Below, piece by piece: positions 1 to 7,143 of a stretch of 14,684 bases of DNA; within the stretch, counting starts at the first letter, position 1, and every line of letters starts with the position of its first letter. The position numbers and the translations under genes are program-made. This DNA is from Candidatus Bathyarchaeum sp. GTDB lineage: Archaea > Thermoproteota > Bathyarchaeia > Bathyarchaeales > Bathyarchaeaceae. The notes under the pieces are model-generated. The model was not told the origin of the DNA. It worked only from the letters and a program-made list of their open reading frames with translations, and did no database searches. The DNA lies in contig SOJY01000256.1 of NCBI GenBank assembly GCA_004376385.1, forward strand, positions 1 to 14,684, in the 5' to 3' direction.

Positions 1-77
1 TATTTTCGAAGTAAAAAATGGGTTTGTATGTCATCCGCTGTTGGGTGGCTACAGCGTCTACAAGCCTATGCACGAAA

Positions 78-1778
78 TTAAGTTGGTGTCCCTTTTGTGG
101 GGCTCGGTTTTTTCTTTATCTTCAGGAAGTAGAGAATAGCCACTCCAACTACTGCTACCACTACTATTGCTGCAATCCATGTTATTGGTAACGACTCCGA
201 TTCTTCAGTCTCTGTTGGTGTCTCTGCTCCTTCGGATATAGTGAAGTAAACTGTGTGCGAGTTTTCATTTCCTTCTGCATCTTTCGCAAAAACCGTTAGC
301 TTATGTGAACCCTCAGACAGGTCAGATAATGTTGTGCTTCCGCTAATTGTGATGTTCGCTTGTCCGTCTAGACTGTAACGTATCAATGAATCTGTTTCAC
401 TCACTGTGACTGTTAATGTAACAGAGTTTACATTGTATGTCGTGTTTTCCGGCGAAGTAATGTAAACTACAAGAGAGCTTCCTTCAAGAATAAGCGGATA
501 TTTGTCTTTGTTGTTGCTGTCAATAACGTGAGGCGTATCTCCTACGCCGTCGCTGCCATCTTCGTCTTGATCGATACCCGTCTTCACGTCAATGCCCGTG
601 TAATCGCTCCAATAATTTCCCCCTGCTGGATAAGAGACATACCATGTGTTAACTGAGGCAGTTACTGTAGAGTCATCAGTGCTAGCATCATAAACTTGTA
701 TGCTGTTGTCGATGAAGTAGTTACCTCTGATCAGGTTGTACGCAGACGCACTGAAGCCGATGCCATAATCGTTGTCTGTTATGATGTTCCCAGAAATAGT
801 GTTTTGTGTAGAGTTGTAGAGGAACATTCCTCCAGTGTTGTCTGTTATATCATTTGCAGATATGCTGTTACTGGTCGAAAACATGCTAAGCTGGATGCCT
901 CTATCGTTGTTTGTTATGCTGTTTCCCATAACGAGGTTGCTGGAAGCCGCAAAGAGCATTATGCCATAGTAATTGCCTGTTATGCTATTTTGCATTATTG
1001 TTGAGTCTGTTGTAACCGCCAGTAATATGCCTTGCCCATTATTGGACAGTTCTATGTTTTGAACGGTTATGTTCGTGCAGCTTACGAGGGCAAGAAACCC
1101 TACGTCTGGAAACGTGTCTGGGTTTATGACCAGGTCTTCTTCACCTATAAGATAATAGACTTTTTTGTCGTCGCTGATTGTGTTTGAGTCATCCATGTCG
1201 TTAATGAAGTGTGAAAGCTCAGTGCCATAAATGGCGATGTTGTGAGTATTGTCCATGTTGTTGTTTCTAAATACGTTTTCTGTAGTTAGCCTCAAGTCAA
1301 GGCCAACGTCGTTGTCTGTTATGATGTTGTTAGTGATAGTGTTTTGTGTAGAGTTGTAGAAAACGATGCCGTTACCGTTGTTTTTTATGGTGTTTCCGGT
1401 TATTGTGTTGTACGATGATTCCATAATATAGATGCCGTAATAGAACATACCGTTTAGTTGTACATTCTTGATTGTTACGTCGTTTATGGACCTAATTTCT
1501 ATTCCTATGTCTCCTTCTCCTTCAATGGCGAAACCTGCACCATCAATTGTAATGCCGCCACGCTGAACCACAAATGTGTACACAAAAAGATTATCCGTAA
1601 ACGTATATACGTCACCATCCTGCTGAATGGGAACTGTAGCATTTGTTGAAGAGTAAATGCTTCCATCACTTAAAATGTAAACGCTTTCACTGCTATCTTG
1701 TGACTTAACCTGAGTAGTGACTGCACATAAAGATACTACACATAAGAAAACTAAAAATGCAACCTTACTTGCTTTCAT
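78..1778 (-). CDS. Secreted, membrane-anchored NosD-like right-handed beta-helix protein
   Basis: The 566-residue product starts with a signal peptide (about residues 1-26, charged start then a hydrophobic run ending TTQVKSQ). Residues about 60-430 are serial NosD/PbH1-type repeats built on N-x-I-T-x-N-x-I motifs, typical of parallel beta-helix proteins of the NosD and carbohydrate-binding/sugar hydrolase group. The helix ends in the common NYWSDYTG ... DGVGDTPHVID block. An Ig-like or bacterial-type surface domain follows (about 433-515), then an acidic Thr/Glu linker, one C-terminal membrane helix (about 529-551) and a lysine-rich tail, so the bulk should face outward. The ATG at 1778 has GGAG 13-16 bases upstream. 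No nosZ or nos cluster is nearby, so a role in nitrous oxide reduction is not supported; a surface or polysaccharide-binding role is an inference. The gene stands alone, divergent from thiL. Confidence 0.85.
   Translation of the reverse strand: MKASKVAFLVFLCVVSLCAVTTQVKSQDSSESVYILSDGSIYSSTNATVPIQQDGDVYTFTDNLFVYTFVVQRGGITIDGAGFAIEGEGDIGIEIRSINDVTIKNVQLNGMFYYGIYIMESSYNTITGNTIKNNGNGIVFYNSTQNTITNNIITDNDVGLDLRLTTENVFRNNNMDNTHNIAIYGTELSHFINDMDDSNTISDDKKVYYLIGEEDLVINPDTFPDVGFLALVSCTNITVQNIELSNNGQGILLAVTTDSTIMQNSITGNYYGIMLFAASSNLVMGNSITNNDRGIQLSMFSTSNSISANDITDNTGGMFLYNSTQNTISGNIITDNDYGIGFSASAYNLIRGNYFIDNSIQVYDASTDDSTVTASVNTWYVSYPAGGNYWSDYTGIDVKTGIDQDEDGSDGVGDTPHVIDSNNKDKYPLILEGSSLVVYITSPENTTYNVNSVTLTVTVSETDSLIRYSLDGQANITISGSTTLSDLSEGSHKLTVFAKDAEGNENSHTVYFTISEGAETPTETEESESLPITWIAAIVVVAVVGVAILYFLKIKKKPSPTKGTPT
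770..1360. repeat. Two near-identical ~51-bp DNA repeats, 540 bp apart
   Basis: Bases 770-820 and 1310-1360 match except for five positions near the middle; the longest identical run is about 25 bases. They lie exactly 180 codons apart in the beta-helix gene and encode the same coil, YNSTQNTI(S/T)(G/N)NIITDND. Other coils of the gene are far less alike at DNA level, which suggests recent internal duplication or gene conversion. Confidence 0.75.
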
Positions 1779-1832
1779 GCTTTTCCTTTTCTCCTATTAC
1801 CCATAATTGTCATTGCAACAGAACCTCTATAG

Positions 1833-1840
1833 TATATAAT
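1833..1840 (-). promoter_or_regulatory. Candidate TATA box of the beta-helix gene
   Basis: On the minus strand the sequence reads ATTATATA, preceded by an A-rich BRE-like stretch (TTAAAAC). Initiation about 25 bases downstream would fall near 1812 and leave a leader of about 30-35 bases containing the GGAG ribosome binding site. Position and composition fit an archaeal promoter; it was found by eye only. Confidence 0.45.
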
Positions 1841-1888
1841 GTTTTAAGGTTTGTTGCTTTAACGACAAACATCGTCATACTGATTTGG

Positions 1889-1898
1889 TATAAAAAAG
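1889..1898 (+). promoter_or_regulatory. Candidate TATA box for the thiL unit
   Basis: TATAAAAAAG lies in the divergent gap between the beta-helix gene and thiL. It would predict a start near 1920 and a leader of about 80 bases, longer than usual for archaea. A weaker T-rich candidate (about 1952-1962) lies closer to the gene. Confidence 0.3.
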
Positions 1899-2002
1899 TT
1901 TTTCAGAATTGGACCCACTTACAAAATCGTTGACGTTAACTTCGCCCTGATAGATATTTTTAAGACATTCAGGAGCGAACATTACATGCAGAGGTTCCCA
2001 AG

Positions 2003-2992
2003 TTGAGTTCAGCCAAGGAGTTGGGCGAAAGAAAAATCATAGAACTAATTCTAAACTGCCTAGACCAAATGCCCAATATGCTCCTTCCCTTCGGAGACGA
2101 CGCCTCAGCAGTAGACCTTGGAACCGACAAACTAGCCGTAATAAACATGGATATGCTTGTCAGAAAAACAGATGTTCCGAAAGCTATGAGCCTCTGGCAA
2201 GCTGCCCGCAAAGCAGTAATAATGAACATAAGCGACCTAGCTGCAAAGGGAGCACAGCCCCTCGCTCTCCTAGCGTCCATCGGAGTACCTCCAGACCTGA
2301 CAAAAACGGACATACTGCAGATTGGCAATGGGCTGAACGCTGGCGCCCGCGAATACAACACTTACATAGTGGGAGGCGACACCAACGAAGCGTCCGACCT
2401 GATAATCAGCTGTATGGCATTGGGGGTATGCCACAAGCATCGTCTAATCAAGCGTAGCGGCGCAAAGCCTGGTGACTACGTGGCAGTAACTGGGTCTTTC
2501 GGGAAAACAGCTTCTGGATTGAAGATTCTGGTGGATGGTCTTTCGGCTCCTGAGATGGGGAGAGCGCTTGTTGATTCCGTTCTTATGCCCAAGGCAAGGG
2601 TCAAAGAAGGGTTGGTTTTAGCTCGATCTCAGGCGGCAACAGCCTCCATAGACATTAGCGACGGACTAGCATGGAGTCTCCACGAACTTTCTAGGGCAAG
2701 CATTGTAGGCTTCCGTCTTGACAATCTTCCGATAGCTCCTGAGGTGGAAAGGTTCGCGGATATTCATGGTTTTGATTCTGTGGAGTTAGCTTTGTATGGA
2801 GGAGAGGAATACGAACTTCTGGTAACCATCAAACCAGAGTTGTGGCAAAAAGCAGCAAAAGCTGTGGAAACAGTTGGGGGGTCGCTCACAAAGATTGGAG
2901 TAGTTACCAAGGAGAAGCATCTTCTGCTAAAAACAGATGAGAAAACTGTTTCTATAGAGGCTCGAGGATGGGAACATTTTAAAACAAATTAA
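2003..2992 (+). CDS. thiL: Thiamine-monophosphate kinase ThiL
   Basis: Cytoplasmic ATP-dependent kinase making thiamine diphosphate from thiamine monophosphate, the last step of the cofactor pathway. The 329-residue product has the ThiL motif series in order: GDD (31-33), metal-binding D50, NISDLAAKGAQP (75-86), GGDTN (124-128), KRSGAKPGD (about 155-165), IDISDGL (216-222) and GGEEYEL (266-272). Length is normal for the family (about 300-330). The start is TTG at 2003: GAGGT at 1991-1995 lies 7 bases upstream, a stop closes this frame at 1961-1963, and the ATG at 1986 is in another frame and soon terminates. It is followed after 33 bases by the MetE-like gene, so the two are probably co-transcribed. 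Confidence 0.93.
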   Translation: MSSAKELGERKIIELILNCLDQMPNMLLPFGDDASAVDLGTDKLAVINMDMLVRKTDVPKAMSLWQAARKAVIMNISDLAAKGAQPLALLASIGVPPDLTKTDILQIGNGLNAGAREYNTYIVGGDTNEASDLIISCMALGVCHKHRLIKRSGAKPGDYVAVTGSFGKTASGLKILVDGLSAPEMGRALVDSVLMPKARVKEGLVLARSQAATASIDISDGLAWSLHELSRASIVGFRLDNLPIAPEVERFADIHGFDSVELALYGGEEYELLVTIKPELWQKAAKAVETVGGSLTKIGVVTKEKHLLLKTDEKTVSIEARGWEHFKTN

Positions 2993-3025
2993 AGGGAAGA
3001 CAAGAAACGTAAGGGAGATAGTTTA

Positions 3026-4126
3026 ATGATAAAATCGTGCGATTCGGGTAGCTTACCTTACGTCGGTAATATTGCACAGTTTTTGGAGGGAGCAAAGCGT
3101 TTCAGGCTCCACCAAATGGACGAGTCAGCCGAATATTTCGAGAAACGTGTGGTTGAAAGTTTCCTCGACAAAATCCGAGTCAACATTGATGTCCCGAATT
3201 ATCCTCAATTCAGAGACATGAACAAGATGTTTCTATCGATGATGGATGGGATAGAAAAAATTAAGGCAGGCTACTTGGAGACCAAGATCCCTTCTTTGAA
3301 GACGGATAACAGTCAGATGCCTGAAGTTGTGGCTATAGCGCGGAACTCACAGATGATTCAGGAAAAGACGGGGAAACCTTTCGAAGTCAAGGTTTGTGTC
3401 ACAGGACCATACACGCTCGCTTCCTTTTTTCCTTACAGAGACGAAGGAACCTTCAGCAGACTCGGAAACGTCATATCCCAAATATTGGAGCACAACCTTT
3501 TCAGCAACAAACACGGCAAAACAAGTTTGGTTTCAGTTGATGAGCCGCTCTTCGGATTGATAGATGACCCGTTAATCGATTTCGGTTCCAAAGGAAGAGA
3601 AAACCTTCGAAGCGCTTGGGAAACCATTTTTCACAAAGTCAAATCCAAGAACGCCCAGACAATGATGCATCTTCACAGCACAGCAAACCCGCTTTTCTGG
3701 GATATACCATCATTAGACGTGATTGATTCGCATGTTGATGATCCCCTCAACCAAATGAAAAAAACTGGAGAAATGCTGGAGTCAAGAGACAAATTTCTGA
3801 AGGCTAGTATAACAGTTAACGACTTCGATATGTTGATTAAAAAAAGGATTGTTGCAGATTCGCAAGAAAAACTGACTGAATCAGAGGTAAACGAGATGAT
3901 TGCTGACGCTTGGACTGGTATCAACCATGGAAAAGTTGATTCCGAAATCTTTCTTGAAAGTGTAGATGCAATGAAGAATCGGCTGGTTAAGGTGGTTGAG
4001 CGGTTTGGTGCTGAGAGGGTTCTATACGCGGGACCTGAATGTGGATTAAAGGGATACCCAACATATGAGAATGCACTTGAGTGTTTGAGACGCGTCTCCA
4101 GCGCCGTCGAACGTTTCGAAAAATAA
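3026..4126 (+). CDS. MetE-family methyltransferase (methionine-synthase-like), variant metal site
   Basis: The 366-residue protein matches the catalytic (C-terminal) half of cobalamin-independent methionine synthase, as in archaeal short MetE proteins that lack the N-terminal half. Visible signatures are VTGPYTLAS (about 127-135), VDEP (171-174), MMHLHST (213-219) and AGPECGLKG (335-343), the last being the conserved region around the terminal zinc cysteine. In MetE the zinc ligands are His, Cys, Glu, Cys. Here the HxC position reads H215-L-H217, the D-V-I-x-x-E position reads D231-V-I-D-S-H236, and C339 is kept. The methyl donor and acceptor are therefore uncertain: archaeal relatives use methylcobamide or corrinoid proteins, and a non-methionine acceptor is possible. 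GGGAG lies about 9 bases before the ATG. Second gene after thiL. Confidence 0.75.
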   Translation: MIKSCDSGSLPYVGNIAQFLEGAKRFRLHQMDESAEYFEKRVVESFLDKIRVNIDVPNYPQFRDMNKMFLSMMDGIEKIKAGYLETKIPSLKTDNSQMPEVVAIARNSQMIQEKTGKPFEVKVCVTGPYTLASFFPYRDEGTFSRLGNVISQILEHNLFSNKHGKTSLVSVDEPLFGLIDDPLIDFGSKGRENLRSAWETIFHKVKSKNAQTMMHLHSTANPLFWDIPSLDVIDSHVDDPLNQMKKTGEMLESRDKFLKASITVNDFDMLIKKRIVADSQEKLTESEVNEMIADAWTGINHGKVDSEIFLESVDAMKNRLVKVVERFGAERVLYAGPECGLKGYPTYENALECLRRVSSAVERFEK

Positions 4127-4165
4127 CGGTTGATGTCTCGTAAACAAACAGGATTAATGTTTATA

Positions 4166-4188
4166 AAGAGAAAAATTAGTCTTCTCTT
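4166..4188. terminator. Inverted repeat between convergent genes
   Basis: AAGAGAA (4166-4172) and TTCTCTT (4182-4188) form a perfect 7-bp stem with a 9-base loop. It sits where the MetE-like gene and the first Nudix gene converge and overlaps the Nudix stop codon (4176). It is A/T-rich and could help ending transcription from either side, but archaeal termination relies mainly on T-tracts, so this is a weak call. Confidence 0.35.
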
Positions 4189-4748
4189 GGCTTTCCTTTC
4201 TCAATCGCTGATAGTAGCGAAAGAAGATTGTGCACGATTCTGTAGGTTAATCCCCAGATGGCATGGTTTCCTATGATGTAGGCGGGGAATTCTCCTAAAC
4301 TGAATTTGACTGTTCCCCTGTTATGAAACATCTCTTTTAGTGATGCCCAGAAGTATCCCGTTAACTCTTCATTCAATTCTATGGCTTGTTCCTTCTCTTG
4401 CAGGACGACGAAGGGAAGAATCCTAATTTCAGGTCGCTGTATCGACCTAAGAGGCTCCATTACTCCCAGAAATCGGCAGCCCTCAAGAAGGTTTATGCCT
4501 GTCTCCTCCAAGGTTTCCCTAACCACAGTCGCCTTCAAATCCCTGTCTTTAGAGTCACGTTTTCCTCCGGGGAGCGCAGTCTGTCCCGACCACGTATCGG
4601 TGGGATTTTCTGCTCTTTTCACAAACAAGACCTGAAAGTCCTGATCGGCTACTCTCAAAAGAGCAACGACTGCGGCGTTCGCATCAGGACATTCTGAAGT
4701 TTGCTTCAGCGTCTTGGACAGTTTTTCTGTGATCCCATTATGGTCCAA
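4176..4748 (-). CDS. Nudix hydrolase, CoA-pyrophosphatase (NudL/NUDT7-8) type
   Basis: The 190-residue protein carries VLFVKRAENP (40-49), then SGQTALPGGKRDSKD (54-68) and ATVVRETLEETGI (73-85). The PGGxxDxxD spacing, with one extra residue before RExxEE, resembles the NudL/NUDT7/NUDT8 coenzyme A pyrophosphatase branch rather than the plain Nudix box. The metal-binding residues (E78, E81, E82) are present. The expected reaction is hydrolysis of a diphosphate bond in a nucleotide-linked substrate; CoA as substrate is inferred from motif spacing only. The start is TTG at 4748, with GAGG about 11 bases upstream; the nearby ATG is out of frame. It lies 50 bases downstream of the second Nudix gene on the same strand. 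Confidence 0.82.
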   Translation of the reverse strand: MDHNGITEKLSKTLKQTSECPDANAAVVALLRVADQDFQVLFVKRAENPTDTWSGQTALPGGKRDSKDRDLKATVVRETLEETGINLLEGCRFLGVMEPLRSIQRPEIRILPFVVLQEKEQAIELNEELTGYFWASLKEMFHNRGTVKFSLGEFPAYIIGNHAIWGLTYRIVHNLLSLLSAIEKGKPRED

Positions 4749-4798
4749 TTCTGGGTCTTCCTCTATGTACAGTTTAGTCTATTCTATGAAGAATTTTT

Positions 4799-5191
4799 CT
4801 ATTCTTCTTGTAGTTCTCTCATTTTCCTAACTGTTTTCTTGTCAACCTCTAAGCTCAAGTTTTCGATGTTGTCCTCCCAGAAAATCTCCTGAGCCGCCTT
4901 GCAGACAGGTTCCCCCTCATAATCCGTAACAATGTAACAGTAGGCATGTTGTCTCTCGTCGTTGCTTGCCACGTAAAAGTTCTTGCACACAAACTTCATA
5001 TCATTCACTTGGATGCCCAGCTCCTCCATCATCTCCCTCTTCAATGCATCCTCCATGTCTTCGTTGGGCTTAACGTGCCCCGCAAGCAAACACACGATCT
5101 CTGGGTCAATCGTTTCGTCCCATCTGCGGCGCTCAACCAAAAACTTGTTTCCTCTGGTAACTATTCCGACAACAACGCCAACAACTTCCAA
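4799..5191 (-). CDS. Nudix hydrolase, MutT-like
   Basis: A compact Nudix protein of 130 residues from the preferred start, or 135 from an upstream TTG at 5206. Counted from the longer form, it has an exact Nudix box G-x5-E-x7-REMMEELGI at residues 43-65, with G43, E49, R57, E58, E61 and E62. The ARRW/LAGHV context is that of nucleoside diphosphate-X hydrolases of MutT type; the substrate cannot be read from sequence. I prefer the TTG at 5191 because AGAGGA (5198-5203) lies 6-7 bases upstream, while the TTG at 5206 has no such site. It is not a duplicate of the adjacent Nudix gene: the two share only the box. Together they form a likely two-gene unit. Confidence 0.85.
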   Translation of the reverse strand: MEVVGVVVGIVTRGNKFLVERRRWDETIDPEIVCLLAGHVKPNEDMEDALKREMMEELGIQVNDMKFVCKNFYVASNDERQHAYCYIVTDYEGEPVCKAAQEIFWEDNIENLSLEVDKKTVRKMRELQEE

Positions 5192-5197
5192 AATATA

Positions 5198-5203
5198 TCC
5201 TCT
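5198..5203 (-). promoter_or_regulatory. Shine-Dalgarno site that fixes the start of the MutT-like gene
   Basis: AGAGGA on the minus strand stands 6-7 bases before the TTG at 5191. It lies inside the longer alternative reading frame that would begin at TTG 5206, so it argues for the shorter product. Confidence 0.45.
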
Positions 5204-5206
5204 CAA

Positions 5207-5668
5207 GTCTGATTAGAGGAGGCTAATAAATTCTAAACTGACGGTTATCCTTTATCATGGGTTTACATCGTCTAATTTTTTTCTTTATGGGGTGGAGGCG
5301 GTAGTAAGTAAATAAAAGGTAAACAAGCCTCCTAATAAGCAAACTCATTTTCTCCTAGCAAGAACCTTATCCAGATTGCTTTTAACTCTTCTGCACGCCG
5401 GACAAAAACCAGAACCCTCAACCTTGCTGTTATGCTGATGAATATGCTTGAAAGGATAGGGGCTTCTAGCGTTTTTTCTAATGTTGAACGCTCAAACCGT
5501 CTTTCACATCAAGTATAGTAATTTTCGGAATATTGGCGCTGTTTTAATGGTTGTGTTTAAGCAGTTCATCATGTGTAGCTGAGTGGACATATATCGGTTT
5601 TCGTAATATGTTTCAGAATGAAATAGGACATATTAAGTAATATTGTATGTTGGGTAACAATATACCAT
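5207..5668. other. Gene-poor stretch with one doubtful small ORF
   Basis: Between the MutT-like gene and the next plus-strand gene there is no normal gene. The only protein-like signal is the minus-strand frame at 5345-5482, listed separately. Two A/T-rich segments on the minus strand (TTTATTAG near 5225-5232 and TTTTATTTAC near 5305-5317) could be promoter elements for the Nudix pair. On the plus strand TATTAAGTAA (5631-5640) could serve the gene at 5669. The rest shows no repeats, tRNA or clear structure by eye. Confidence 0.5.
5345..5482 (-). CDS. Possible 45-residue CxxC protein with no standard start codon
   Basis: This minus-strand frame ends at TGA 5345-5347 and reads NARSPYPFKHIHQHN, then GSGFCPACRRVKSNLDKV and a basic ARRK tail. 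The composition (two His pairs, one CxxC, many Lys/Arg) looks like a genuine small metal- or nucleic-acid-binding protein. It is open back to a TGA just before 5491, but contains no ATG, GTG or TTG early enough. The only candidate is ATT at 5480-5482. A TATA-like TACTATACTT at 5511-5520 would place transcription start within a few bases of that ATT, which would allow leaderless translation. Alternatives are a C-terminal gene remnant or chance; a second frame on the same strand is also open here. I do not recognise the family. Confidence 0.3.
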   Translation of the reverse strand: MRKNARSPYPFKHIHQHNSKVEGSGFCPACRRVKSNLDKVLARRK

Positions 5669-6160
5669 ATGTTTCTGAGTAAAACAATGAAACAATGGAA
5701 CAGAAAAACAAAAGGGTTAAAAAACATGAGAGTATTCACAACAAATTGGAGCATATACAAAACACAATTCAGTCCGAAAATCGAGGCTGAAAACAAAACA
5801 GGAATTTTTGAGGAGCTTTTGCTGGAAGCAATAGATGAAGGACTCTCTGTACTCGGAGAATCGGCTAAACAGGCAATCTATTGCCATTTAGAAAAAACCT
5901 ACAAAATGAACAGGCAGGACATTCCCTACAGAATAGAAGAGTTCATCGACGCCATCGAGAAAATCTTTGGAGCCGGAGCCAAAATAATTGAGATTCTAAT
6001 AATGAAATGCCTTTACAAGAAAGTTGGCTACAACTTCAAAAACTATCCGAGATCAAAGGACCTAACATTCACAGAATACATAGCAGCGGCTAGGCTAGCA
6101 AAAAAAATACTTAAAAAACATCAAAGCATAACAGCCAAACCCAAACCGCAAGCAGAATAG
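5669..6160 (+). CDS. Small archaeal protein, possible NitrOD5-type domain
   Basis: A 163-residue soluble protein. The core (about 47-120) has IFEELLLEAIDEGL, GESAKQAIYCHLEK, IPYRIEEFIDAIEKIFG and GAGAKIIEILIMKCLYKKVG. This matches my memory of the NitrOD5 output domain, described in archaeal (notably thaumarchaeal) signalling proteins and also found alone. The name is a resemblance call, not a search result. The tail is basic and ends in Lys/Pro repeats. No receiver or kinase domain is attached and no two-component gene is nearby. ATGs at 5669, 5687 and 5726 are all possible; the domain starts well after the third, which has a weak GGG upstream, so the true protein may be 144 residues. TATTAAGTAA at 5631-5640 is a candidate TATA box. 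The gene is flanked on both sides by decayed sequence. Confidence 0.65.
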   Translation: MFLSKTMKQWNRKTKGLKNMRVFTTNWSIYKTQFSPKIEAENKTGIFEELLLEAIDEGLSVLGESAKQAIYCHLEKTYKMNRQDIPYRIEEFIDAIEKIFGAGAKIIEILIMKCLYKKVGYNFKNYPRSKDLTFTEYIAAARLAKKILKKHQSITAKPKPQAE

Positions 6161-6227
6161 AAAAAAGTGTTGCGTGCTTGCTTTTCCATAACTTGTGCAT
6201 ATTTAAAGCCTTCCGGGCAGTCGCCCT

Positions 6228-6404
6228 CTAATTAATATATGGTGTAGGTTTCTCTTGGTATTCGTGCCCCCATAGTAGAAGCCAGTTATCTGGATTGTTG
6301 GGGTCGTCCCCTTTCAGCATCACAATCTCGGTGCATCCAGCTTCTTTGGCGTTAATGTAATTCTCCAGCAAATTTTGTAAGATCTGCTCGCTCCAGTTAC
6401 ACAA
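6228..6404 (-). pseudogene. C-terminal remnant of an unknown protein
   Basis: This minus-strand frame ends at TAG 6228-6230 and has protein-like composition: NWSEQILQNLLENYINAKEA, then CTEIVMLKGDDPNNPDNW and GHEYQEKPTPYIN at the end. It has no convincing start: a TTG at 6402-6404 gives 58 residues, and the frame stays open to about 6553, but that upstream part is antisense to the ftsZ remnant. The simplest reading is a gene whose 5' part was replaced when the ftsZ fragment joined here, with a junction near 6400. It could instead be a genuine short gene. I do not recognise the family. Confidence 0.35.
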
Positions 6405-6407
6405 GAT

Positions 6408-6931
6408 GGCTGCTTCACCGTTGTTGTAATTGACAACAACAGACTCATCAAACTCGCTGGAAACCTGCCCATGAAAGAAGCTTTTGGAGTCGCCAACACA
6501 ACCGTAGGAAAATTCGTTAAAGGCATAACTGAAACAATCACATCCGCAAGCCTAATCAACCTAGACTACGCGGACATACGCAGCATCATGGCAGGCGCTG
6601 GACTCGCCTCAATAGGAATCGGAGAAGGTAAAGTCGAACAAGCTGCAGAGAGAGCTTTGAACGGACGCCTCCTAGACATAGAAGACGTAACCAAAGCCCG
6701 CGGAATGCTGATACACGTTTCAGGCGGAGAAGACATGACACAGAAGAGGTCCATCATGCGGGCGAATTGATCAAACGTTCGATCCCACCCAAAGCAAAAA
6801 TAATCTGGGGAGCAAGAGTCACCAAAGAACTACATGGAACCGCCACCGTCATGGCAGTCCTCACAGGCGTAGAAAGCGCATTCCTCCGAAAACAACAAAA
6901 ACGTTTAGGCCCAATCAAACTCCCTTTTTAA
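6408..6931 (+). pseudogene. ftsZ: Truncated and frameshifted ftsZ (C-terminal half only)
   Basis: FtsZ is the tubulin-like GTPase of the division ring. The translation from 6408 begins at the strand before helix H7 (VVVIDNNRLIKLAGNLP), continues through AFGVANTTVGKFVKGITETI, the synergy (T7) loop LINLDYAD, and AGAGLASIGIGEG, to ARGMLIHVSGGEDMT. There two extra bases within 6739-6742 (ATGACACAGAAG where ATGACAGAAG is expected) throw the frame out. The shifted frame then gives TEEVHHAGELIKR, AKIIWGARVTKEL and TATVMAVLTGVES, ending at TAA 6929-6931. The whole nucleotide-binding half, including the GGGTGTG tubulin signature, is absent, and a stop at 6378-6380 closes the frame upstream. In-frame ATG 6471 has no clear ribosome site. 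A working ftsZ must lie elsewhere if this cell uses FtsZ. Confidence 0.85.
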
Positions 6932-7143
6932 AAAAACGCGTGCGCTAAATTACATCATATTGAGTTTTCCAAAGGGATTTGGTGAAGCACTGGAGAGAAA
7001 CCGACTCGGTCGGTCAGGGAACTCCCGTAGTCTCACGTTTTCAAAAATCACTTCCATCAGCAAGGGACAGCACGTTAGCTAGGGTTAAGTGCAGGGCATA
7101 AAATTTAAGCATTATCTACACTTTGATTCTGTAAATCTTCTAG

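Noticed and set aside
1..136. Plus-strand frames open from the left edge (ending near 81 and 136), possible C-terminus of a gene entering the window
   Set aside because: Both are short and run into the 3' end of the beta-helix gene on the other strand, and neither shows a recognisable motif; nothing can be assigned without the sequence to the left.
78..1778. Nitrous oxide reductase maturation protein NosD
   Set aside because: Only the beta-helix fold type is shared; the protein has a C-terminal membrane anchor and Ig-like domain and there is no nos gene nearby.
6320..6757. Minus-strand frames opposite the ftsZ remnant (6320-6559 and 6566-6757)
   Set aside because: The plus strand clearly encodes FtsZ sequence here, so these are antisense shadows with low-complexity Ser/Pro-rich translations.
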